The position numbers and the translations under genes are program-made. Positions 6,891-13,078 of a DNA stretch of 14,950 bases are shown here, one piece after another. The notes under the pieces were generated by a model. The model searched no databases, was not told the origin of the DNA, and saw only the letters and a list, made by a program, of their open reading frames with translations. Within the stretch, counting starts at the first letter, position 1; each line of letters begins with the position of its first letter. Source of the stretch: Panacagrimonas sp. (GTDB lineage: Bacteria > Pseudomonadota > Gammaproteobacteria > Nevskiales > Nevskiaceae); the NCBI GenBank assembly GCA_021773655.1, contig JAJFJX010000145.1, positions 1 to 14,950 of the forward strand, given 5' to 3'.

Positions 6891-9800
6891 TCAGGGCAGG
6901 CTGCCGGACTCGGGTTGCGGGCCGGCCGCCCGGGCCGGATCGTTGCCGGTGCGGCGCGGAATGCGGAACCAGGCCGCGTACAGCGCCGGCAGGAACAGCA
7001 GCGTCAGCACGGTGGCGGCGATCAGTCCGCCCATGATTGCCACGGCCATCGGGCCGAAGAACACGCTGCGTGACAGCGGGATCATCGCCAGCACGGCGGC
7101 CAGGGCGGTCAGCACGATGGGGCGGAAGCGCCGTACGGTGGCCTCCACCACGGCGTCGAAGGGGCTGCGGCCCTGGTCGAGATCCTGGTGGATCTGGTCG
7201 ATCAGGATGACGCTGTTGCGCATGATCATGCCCAGTAGCGCAATGGTGCCGAGCATCGCCACGAAGCCGAACGGTTGGCCGAACAGCGGCAGGAAGATGG
7301 CCACGCCGATGATGCCCAGCGGCGCGGTCAGGAACGCCATCATCGACAGCGACAGGCTCTTGAGCTGGATCATCAGGACCGTCAGCACCACCAGGATGAA
7401 CAGTGGCATGCCCGCGTTGACACTGTTCTGCCCCTTGGCCGCGTCCTCGATGGTGCCGCCGACCTCGATCCGGTAGCCGGGCGGCAGTTGTGATTCGACC
7501 CGGGCGATGGCCGGCGCCAGCTGGGCGACCACTTCGGCGGGCTGGATGTCTTCGTGGAGGTCGGCGCGCACGGTGATGGTGGGGCTGCGGTCACGCCGCC
7601 ACAGGATGCCGGGCTCGAAGCGGTACTCCAGGCGCCCGATCTGGCTCAGCGGGATGCTGGCGCCGCTGGCGGTGGGGATCGACAGGCTGCCCAGCAGCTC
7701 CAGGTGCTCGCGTTCGCGCGGCGGGCCGCGCAGCACGATGCGGATCAGCTTGTTGTCCTCGCGCAGGTGGCTCAGCGTGGCGCCGTTGATGGCGGTCTCC
7801 AGCAACTGAGAGACGACCTCGGTGCTCACGCCCAGCTGGCGTGCACGGTCCTGGTCGATCTCGACGTGGATGGACTTGGAATGTTCGGCCGTGTCCAGGT
7901 GCACGCCTCGCGGATAGGGGTTGTCGCGCATCAGCGCGGCGATCTCGCGGGCATGCGCCTCTGCCACCGCGCGTTCCGGGCCGGACACCCGGTACTGCAG
8001 CACATAGCCCACGGGCGGTCCGTTCTCCAGCCGGTTGACGCGCCAGCGCAGATCCGGAAACGCGGTCGGCAATTGTTCCAGAAGCCGGCTGCGGATGGCC
8101 TCCCGGGCCTGGACGTCACGCGTGTTGAGCACGAACTGGGCAAAGCTCGCCGCCGGCAGCTGCTGGTCCAGCGGAAGGATGAATCTGGGCGCGCCGCTGC
8201 CGATGTAGGCCACAAAGCTCTGCAGTCCGTCGGTGCCCTGCAGCAGGGCCTCCAGGCGCCGTGCGGCGGCCTCGGTCTGGGCGATCGAGGCGCCTTCTGT
8301 GAGTTTGAGATCGACCAGCAGCTCCAGGCGCGTCGAGGCCGGGAAGAACTGCTGCGGAACGCGGCTGAACAGGACCAGGCTGCCCATGAACAGTGCCAGG
8401 GTCAGTGCAACGGTGGTCCAGCGCCGGTTCACGCACCACTGCACCACACGGCGGAAGCGATTGTAGAAGCGGGTGTGGTAGACGGCGTGCTCGCCATGGG
8501 CCTCGCCGTCGGCAGACAGCCCCTTTTCCGGCAGCAGCCTGTAACCCAGCAGCGGCACGAAGATCACCGCCGCGATCCAGCTCAGCAGCAGCGCCAGGGT
8601 CACCACCTGGAAGATCGACACCGTGTACTCGCCGACGCTGCTCCTGGCGGTGGCAATGGGCAGGAAGCCGGCGGCGGTGATCAAGGTGCCGCTGAGCATG
8701 GGAAACGCGGTGCTGGAATAGGCGAAGGTGGCGGCCTTGACCCGGTCGTACCCCTGTTCGAGTTTCACCGCCATCATCTCGACCATGATGATGGCGTCGT
8801 CCACCAGCAGGCCCAGCGCCAGGATCAATGCGCCCAGCGAGATCTTGTGCAGGCCGATGCCCAGTGCGTACATGGCCGCGAAGGTCATCGCCAGCACCAG
8901 TGGAATCGACAGCGCCACCACCAGCCCGGTGCGCACCCCCAGCGACAGGAAGCACACCGCCAGCACAATGACGACCGCCTCGGCCAGCACCATCAGGAAC
9001 TCGTTGATGCCGCGGCGCACGGCACGTGGCTGGTCGGCGACGCGGGCCAGTTCCATGCCCAGCGGCACCTCGCGGTTGAGCCGCTCGAACTCGGCGTCCA
9101 GCCGCTTTCCGAGGTCGATGATGTCACCGCCCTTTTCCATCGACACCGCGATGCCGATGGCGGTCTGGCCATCGAAACGCACCCGTGGAGCCGGCGGGTC
9201 CTGGTAGCCGCGATAGACCTCGGCGACATCGCCGAGGCGGAAGGTTCGTCCCTGCCAGCTGATGGGCAGGTCGCGCAACTGTTCGACGCGGTCGATGCCG
9301 CCGCTGACGCGCAGGTAGATCTTGTCGGTCGCGGTGTCGAAGTCGCCGGCCGGCACGATGCCGTTCTGCTGGGCCAGCACCTCGGCGATCAGCGTCGGCG
9401 GAATGCCGAGCTGGTCGCGGCGGCTGTTGGCGAAGTCGATGTAAAGCCGCTCCTCCTGCAGGCCGAGGAACTCCACCTTGGCGACATCGTCGATGCGCAA
9501 CAGCCGCTCGCGGACGCGATCAGCGTAGTCCTTGAGTTCTTCGTAGCTGAAATCGGCGCCCCGCAGGGCGTAGATGTTGCCGAAGGTGTCTCCGAACTCG
9601 TCATTGAACGACGGTCCGATCACGCCCGCCGGCAGCGTGTGGCGGATATCGCCGATCTTCTTGCGGGTCTGGTACCAGGCCTGGTTGATGTCCGCACTGG
9701 GAATGTCCTCGCGGTAGAGCACGAACACCTGTGACTCTCCGGGACGCGAGTAGGAGCGCAGGTGGTCCAGCGTGTCCAGTTCCTGCAGCTTTTCCTCGAT

Positions 9801-10007
9801 GCGGTCGGTGACCAGCCGGTCGACCTCGTCGGCGGTCGCGCCGGGCCAGATCGTCTGCACCACCATCACGCGAAAGATGAACGGCGGGTCCTCGGACTGA
9901 CCCAGTTGCGCGTAGCCCCAGACGCCCAGGGCCGCCAGCAGCACCATCAGATAGGTCACCAGCGCCCGATTGCCCAGCGCCCACTCGCTCAGGTTGAAAT
10001 TGCGCAT
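6891..10007 (-). CDS. RND efflux transporter permease, TriC-like HAE1 group
   Basis: The 1038-residue protein is the inner-membrane proton-driven pump of a tripartite efflux system. It shows the classic RND layout: an N-terminal helix (VTYLMVLLAALGVWGYAQL, 17-35), a large periplasmic domain, a block of helices from about 336 on, a second periplasmic domain, and a final helix group ending near LFLPALYAAWF. The proton-relay aspartates Asp403/Asp404 are in LGLLVDDAIIMVE of the fourth helix. The opening, MRNFNLSEWALGNRALV then LGQSEDPPF, resembles TriC-type and related HAE1 pumps rather than heavy-metal CzcA. Substrates cannot be read from sequence. The ATG at 10007 is chosen because family members begin this way; an in-frame ATG at 10133 would overlap the adaptor gene by 107 bases. 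It starts 19 bases after the adaptor stop, so translation is probably coupled. Confidence 0.94.
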   Translation of the reverse strand: MRNFNLSEWALGNRALVTYLMVLLAALGVWGYAQLGQSEDPPFIFRVMVVQTIWPGATADEVDRLVTDRIEEKLQELDTLDHLRSYSRPGESQVFVLYREDIPSADINQAWYQTRKKIGDIRHTLPAGVIGPSFNDEFGDTFGNIYALRGADFSYEELKDYADRVRERLLRIDDVAKVEFLGLQEERLYIDFANSRRDQLGIPPTLIAEVLAQQNGIVPAGDFDTATDKIYLRVSGGIDRVEQLRDLPISWQGRTFRLGDVAEVYRGYQDPPAPRVRFDGQTAIGIAVSMEKGGDIIDLGKRLDAEFERLNREVPLGMELARVADQPRAVRRGINEFLMVLAEAVVIVLAVCFLSLGVRTGLVVALSIPLVLAMTFAAMYALGIGLHKISLGALILALGLLVDDAIIMVEMMAVKLEQGYDRVKAATFAYSSTAFPMLSGTLITAAGFLPIATARSSVGEYTVSIFQVVTLALLLSWIAAVIFVPLLGYRLLPEKGLSADGEAHGEHAVYHTRFYNRFRRVVQWCVNRRWTTVALTLALFMGSLVLFSRVPQQFFPASTRLELLVDLKLTEGASIAQTEAAARRLEALLQGTDGLQSFVAYIGSGAPRFILPLDQQLPAASFAQFVLNTRDVQAREAIRSRLLEQLPTAFPDLRWRVNRLENGPPVGYVLQYRVSGPERAVAEAHAREIAALMRDNPYPRGVHLDTAEHSKSIHVEIDQDRARQLGVSTEVVSQLLETAINGATLSHLREDNKLIRIVLRGPPREREHLELLGSLSIPTASGASIPLSQIGRLEYRFEPGILWRRDRSPTITVRADLHEDIQPAEVVAQLAPAIARVESQLPPGYRIEVGGTIEDAAKGQNSVNAGMPLFILVVLTVLMIQLKSLSLSMMAFLTAPLGIIGVAIFLPLFGQPFGFVAMLGTIALLGMIMRNSVILIDQIHQDLDQGRSPFDAVVEATVRRFRPIVLTALAAVLAMIPLSRSVFFGPMAVAIMGGLIAATVLTLLFLPALYAAWFRIPRRTGNDPARAAGPQPESGSLP

Positions 10008-10026
10008 CGAAGGATCCGGCGCCGCT

Positions 10027-11133
10027 TCAGAGCGCGGCCTTGGCCGCTCGATCGATCGGGCGCACCGCCATGCCGTCGACCAGACGATGGATGCCTGCGC
10101 TGACCAACCGGTCTTCGGCGCCAAGCTCGCCACTGACGATGACGCTCTGCTCCAGGTATTGCAGCACCTGCACAGGCCGGGGCCGGACCCGCGTCGCGCC
10201 GTCTGGGTCCTCGACGACGACCCAGACTCCGGGCTGGTCGCCCGCGAGCGTGCCGACCGCGGTCGCCGGCAGGCGGAAGGTCCTGCCGCCGGCCGCCGCT
10301 GCCAGCATCACCGTGGCGGTGGCGCCGAGCTGCACGTGCTCGTCGGGGTCCAGCACGGTCACCCGCGCCTCGTGGGTGCGGGTCGCCGGGTCGGCCTGCG
10401 GGCTGATATCCCGGATGCGTGCGCCATAGGGCGCGCCGGGTCTGCTGAATAACTCGACGCCGATCCCGGCGGCCTTGCGCAGCGCGCCCACTCGACCTTC
10501 GGGCACCGCGATACGGATCTCCCGCTCGCCGTCCAGGGCCACCCGGATCACCGGCTGTCCGGCCGCCACCACATTGCCTGCCTCTCCGATCACCTGGGTC
10601 ACGACCCCGGCCGCGTCGGCCTTGAGCCGGGTGTATCGCGACTGGTTGCGCGCCAGGTCCAGTTGCGAGCGGGCCTGCTGCAGACGCGCCTCGGCCAGGC
10701 GGGTGACGTTGAGGCGCTGGTCCAGTGCGGACTGCCCCACGTGTCCCTTTGCGCGCAGCTCGGCAAAGCGCTGCTGCTCCTCGCGGGCCAGCCACAGGTC
10801 GGCTTCCGCGGCGCTGAGCGCGGCACGCGCGGCGTCCAGATTGAGTTGCGCATCTCCGGGATCCAGCACCGCCAGCACCTGGCCGGGCGCGATGCGCGAT
10901 CCCAGGTCCACGCGCCGTTCTGCGATCTTGCCGCCGACGCGGAACGCGAGGTCGGCCTCCACCCGGGCGTGCACGGTGCCTGGATAGGCATCGACCCCGC
11001 CGGTGCCCTGCAGCGGCTGAGGCGATTCGACCACCACCGGCTGCGGCAAGGGTTGTGACGGAGGGGCACTGTTGCAGGCTGGCAGGAGGGCTGCCGCCAC
11101 CGGTGCGAGGCAAAGTAGCAGGGCGCGGGTCAC
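10027..11133 (-). CDS. RND efflux periplasmic adaptor (membrane fusion protein), lipoprotein
   Basis: This protein links the inner-membrane pump to an outer-membrane channel. I choose the GTG at 11133, giving 368 residues, because AGGAG lies just upstream at normal spacing. The resulting N-terminus is a clean lipoprotein signal ending LLPAC with Cys20 and Asn at +2. An in-frame ATG at 11199 would add 22 residues that are not signal-like, and would overlap the promoter/operator. Domains in order: first half of the lipoyl domain with FRVGGKI at 64-70; coiled-coil hairpin at about 95-168 (Ala/Leu/Gln/Arg-rich heptads around the turn AKGHVGQSALDQ); second lipoyl half at 174-198 (AGVVTQVIGEAGNVVAAGQP); beta-barrel from about 205; then a membrane-proximal domain. 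It is the first gene of the operon with the permease. No outer-membrane factor gene is present in the window. Confidence 0.92.
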   Translation of the reverse strand: MTRALLLCLAPVAAALLPACNSAPPSQPLPQPVVVESPQPLQGTGGVDAYPGTVHARVEADLAFRVGGKIAERRVDLGSRIAPGQVLAVLDPGDAQLNLDAARAALSAAEADLWLAREEQQRFAELRAKGHVGQSALDQRLNVTRLAEARLQQARSQLDLARNQSRYTRLKADAAGVVTQVIGEAGNVVAAGQPVIRVALDGEREIRIAVPEGRVGALRKAAGIGVELFSRPGAPYGARIRDISPQADPATRTHEARVTVLDPDEHVQLGATATVMLAAAAGGRTFRLPATAVGTLAGDQPGVWVVVEDPDGATRVRPRPVQVLQYLEQSVIVSGELGAEDRLVSAGIHRLVDGMAVRPIDRAAKAAL

Positions 11134-11150
11134 CGGGCTCTCCTGGGGCA
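11124..11150 (-). promoter_or_regulatory. Ribosome-binding site that fixes the GTG start of the adaptor gene
   Basis: Read on the minus strand, CCAGGAGAGCCCG is followed directly by GTG ACC CGC. The AGGAG core is seven to eight bases before the GTG at 11133. No comparable site precedes the upstream ATG at 11199. This supports GTG as the true start. Confidence 0.6.
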
Positions 11151-11178
11151 CGGAACACCTGGCGCCGTGCAGATTTAT

Positions 11179-11202
11179 ATAGTGAACCGGATGGTACATT
11201 AT
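11179..11202 (-). promoter_or_regulatory. TetR-type operator-like palindrome with overlapping promoter
   Basis: Two 10-base arms, ATAGTGAACC (11179-11188) and GGTACATTAT (11193-11202), are inverted copies matching at 8 of 10 positions with a 4-base spacer GGAT. The size and the GTACC/GGTTC-type core resemble TetR/AcrR operators found before RND pump operons. Read on the minus strand, a TTGGCA (11213-11218) sits 16 bases from TACCAT (11191-11196), which lies within the palindrome, so a bound repressor would block it. AT-rich TATAAA at 11174-11179 is an alternative -10. No TetR gene lies nearby, so the regulator would act from elsewhere. The structure is seen; the regulator class is inferred. 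Confidence 0.45.
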
Positions 11203-11215
11203 TTATTCGTGCTGC

Positions 11216-11540
11216 CAAGGCCTCTCGCGCGACAGCCCGAGGTCGCCCCTTCACGGGCCCTGCACAACCCCTTTACAGCCCACCTGCAGGTGCTCCTCCC
11301 GATGGACCCGCCCCAAGCATCGTTGCGCCTTGCCGGACACGAAGATCCGCTCGCGCGCGAAGCTCACTGATGGCCAGGTGCCCCGCCAGGACCCTGTGTG
11401 GGCAGCAATGCGTGCGACTGCGACTGCGACTGCGCCCTTTCGGCCAGATGTTCAGCAGCGTTTGGTTCAACGGAACCACCCCTGGCCTCGACGCATCGAG
11501 AAATCCGACCCGAAATGCCATTGCCTCGCCTGCACGGTTC
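11216..11540. other. Spacer between fructokinase and efflux operon, no convincing gene
   Basis: No open frame here has a recognisable product. It holds three copies of the hexamer TGCGAC (11413-11430) and two perfect short hairpins with 4-base loops: TGGTTC/GAACCA at 11463-11478 and CTCGA/TCGAG at 11487-11500. The hairpins lie 40-80 bases past the fructokinase stop and could shape its 3' end, but neither is followed by a U-tract in that direction. Confidence 0.5.
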
Positions 11541-12461
11541 CTACCGCCCAGGCGCCTGGCTCCAAAGCCAGGCCGCGCCGCGCACCCCGCTGGAATCGCC
11601 GTGCAGCGCGGGCAGCAGCCGCGTATCCACACGGTCGGAAAACACCCAGTCCGACCATCGCGCAGGTACGTTGCGGTACAGGCGCTGGATGCGTGACAAG
11701 CCGCCGCCCAGCACGATCACTTCTGGGTCGACCAGGTTGATGACGCTGGCCAGGGATCGCGCCAGGCGGTCCTCGTAACGTGTCAGGCTGGCATCGCACT
11801 GCGCATCGCCCTGTTCGGCCCGCGCCACGATGACTTCACCGATCAGGTGCTCGCCCGTCACCCGAGCGTGGTCGCCCGCCAGACCCGGTCCGGACAGCCA
11901 GGCCTCGATGGCCCCACGGCGTCCGTCCCAGTGCTGTGGACCGGGAATCTCGCCCCAGTCCGCGCGCGGCCAGGGCAGGGGGTTGTGACCCCACTCGCCG
12001 GCGATGGCATTGGGGCCGCGCAGCGGCCTGCCTTGGATCACCAGTCCGCCACCGACGCCGGTGCCCAGAATCACCGCGAACACGCTGGCCGCGCCGGCGG
12101 CGGCGCCGTCGGCCTGCTCGCTGACCGCCAGGCAATCGGCATCGTTGGCCATGCGGATCTCGCGTCCCAGCGCCGCCTCCAGGTCCTGCCTGAGCGGGCG
12201 GCCGTTGAGGCACACCGAGTTGGCGTTCTTGATGCGGCCGCTGGCCGGCGAGACCGCGCCAGGATGGCCGACACCCACCGGCAGTGGAGCGCCGGTGTGT
12301 CCCGTTTCGAGTCCGCGCACCAGAGCCGTGATCGCCTCGACCTGTCCTGAATAGTCGTCGGCAGGCGTGGCGACGCGGCGCCGCCTCAGGATGCGCGAGT
12401 CCGCATCCATCAACACGCCTTCGATCTTGGTGCCGCCCAGGTCGATACCGATCCTCAACAT
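11541..12461 (-). CDS. mak: ROK-family fructokinase, Mak-like, with substituted zinc site
   Basis: ROK sugar kinases phosphorylate hexoses with ATP in the cytosol; Mak acts on fructose. The 306-residue length is normal. The ATP phosphate-binding motif is IDLGGTK at 6-12. SGRIKNANSVCLNGRPL (74-90) is closely Mak-like. The catalytic Asp is Asp107 in MANDADC, LGTGVGGG is at 132-139, and GEWGHNPLPW is at 155-164 with the usual His159. The end, HGDSSGVRGAAWLW, is nearly identical in character to E. coli Mak. The odd feature is residues 176-186, QHWDGRRGAIE: the usual CxCGxxGCxE zinc-binding Cys residues are replaced by His177, Asp179 and Ala184. The flanking sequence is intact, so this is substitution and not a frameshift. 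The ATG at 12461 gives the family N-terminus; an in-frame ATG at 12491 is also possible. Substrate could be another hexose. Confidence 0.88.
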   Translation of the reverse strand: MLRIGIDLGGTKIEGVLMDADSRILRRRRVATPADDYSGQVEAITALVRGLETGHTGAPLPVGVGHPGAVSPASGRIKNANSVCLNGRPLRQDLEAALGREIRMANDADCLAVSEQADGAAAGAASVFAVILGTGVGGGLVIQGRPLRGPNAIAGEWGHNPLPWPRADWGEIPGPQHWDGRRGAIEAWLSGPGLAGDHARVTGEHLIGEVIVARAEQGDAQCDASLTRYEDRLARSLASVINLVDPEVIVLGGGLSRIQRLYRNVPARWSDWVFSDRVDTRLLPALHGDSSGVRGAAWLWSQAPGR

Positions 12462-12469
12462 GGTTTCAA

Positions 12470-12495
12470 CGCTGCCATGAATCGCTGCCATGAAT
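12470..12495 (-). repeat. Perfect 13-bp tandem duplication just before the fructokinase start
   Basis: CGCTGCCATGAAT occurs twice head to tail (12470-12482 and 12483-12495). Each copy contains an ATG on the minus strand. The one at 12491 is in frame with the kinase and the one at 12478 is out of frame. The repeat begins nine bases upstream of the preferred start, where the ribosome-binding site would be expected. Confidence 0.8.
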
Positions 12496-12744
12496 TTCTG
12501 TGAATTGATGGGGAGTCTGTACGTCGGTCTGCCTCGAACTTACGCCGATGCCGCCATTTCGGCAGCAGGCACTGCCGATGTCCGCTGCCGCGCGGCCTGC
12601 CACGACGGGCAGTCACGCCGCGTGATTGCAGGCCAGGGCGCCGCGGCCATGTCCCGCCAGCGGCCGAGGTGGCGGGATCCGGTCTGATCGTCGGTTTGGC
12701 CCAGTCCGATGCAGGGGCACGCCTTCGAGGTCCGGCCTTTCGAG

Positions 12745-12762
12745 GCAAGGGCGCAAGGGGCG
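12745..12762. repeat. Inverted copy of the 9-bp repeat array
   Basis: GCAAGGGCGCAAGGGGCG is the reverse complement, with one mismatch and one single-base gap, of bases 12821-12839 within the nearby array. The two arms could form a hairpin of about 18 pairs around a 58-base loop in single-stranded DNA or RNA. Confidence 0.6.
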
Positions 12763-12813
12763 TTTCCGGGCGGCGCCTGTCTGCGGACGAGGCGAGCGCA
12801 GTCCACGTTGGCC

Positions 12814-12860
12814 TTCATTGCGTCCCTTGCGCCCCTTGCGTTCATTGCGTTCATTTGGCG
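12814..12860. repeat. Degenerate 9-bp tandem repeat array
   Basis: Four consecutive 9-base units are seen, TTCATTGCG, TCCCTTGCG, CCCCTTGCG and TTCATTGCG, followed by a degenerate fifth, TTCATTTGGCG. Each unit ends in TTGCG and varies in the first four bases. Similar (A/G)-rich CGCAAGG-type runs occur in intergenic regions of many gammaproteobacteria, as I recall. No function is assigned. Confidence 0.75.
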
Positions 12861-12958
12861 GGCGGCGCTGATCCGCGCCGGCGGCATCGCGTTCATGGTC
12901 TGCAACCGATTTGCAGGCTGAGTCCAGGGGCGCCAGACCCGCTGATCTGAATCTTAGT

Positions 12959-12977
12959 TTGAATGACAATGATTACT
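12959..12977 (+). promoter_or_regulatory. Fur-box-like site upstream of the lipoprotein gene
   Basis: TTGAATGACAATGATTACT matches the 19-base Fur consensus at 12 positions, and 12 of the 14 core positions (AATGA-AAT-ATTA). It lies 102 bases before the ATG at 13079, inside the only strongly AT-rich stretch of the spacer. A -10-like TACTAT at 12974-12979 overlaps its right end, so Fur binding could block transcription. No good -35 is visible. The match is seen; iron regulation is inferred. Confidence 0.45.
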
Positions 12978-13061
12978 ATTTATTTCCTTTTCTGTAACAT
13001 GACAGCCCGACGCACGCTCGGTGCGGCGCGGATGGTTTCAATGTTCCAGGTTCCAGTTCTC

Positions 13062-13068
13062 AGGGAGG
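13062..13068 (+). promoter_or_regulatory. Strong ribosome-binding site of the lipoprotein gene
   Basis: AGGGAGG ends ten bases before the ATG at 13079 and is the best Shine-Dalgarno match in the window. It fixes the start codon and suggests efficient translation. Confidence 0.7.
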
Positions 13069-13078
13069 CAGCACGGCA

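Larger units (their letters stand above)
12496..12958. other. Long spacer with short repeats, no convincing gene
   Basis: Overlapping open frames exist on both strands, but none has a ribosome-binding site with recognisable protein character; their arginine/proline-rich or repeat-driven composition looks incidental. The region holds the 9-bp repeat array and its inverted copy (listed separately). It also holds a short hairpin, CTGCAA/TTGCAG, at 12900-12916. GC content drops sharply after about 12950. Confidence 0.5.

Noticed and set aside
7554..9734. 726-codon plus-strand open frame opposite the RND permease
   Set aside because: Also a codon-aligned antisense shadow; the minus strand has clear RND motifs over the same bases.
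9989..11254. Alternative minus-strand frame overlapping the adaptor gene
   Set aside because: Out-of-frame reading gives an Arg/Gly-rich product; the adaptor frame has lipobox, lipoyl and hairpin features.
11413..11430. Three TGCGAC hexamers considered as a regulatory iteron array
   Set aside because: Too short and too ordinary for high-GC DNA; no replication or partition gene nearby.
12540..12969. Overlapping minus-strand open frames of 118-121 codons in the spacer before the lipoprotein
   Set aside because: No ribosome-binding site or recognisable domain; repeats and GC-rich composition explain the openness.
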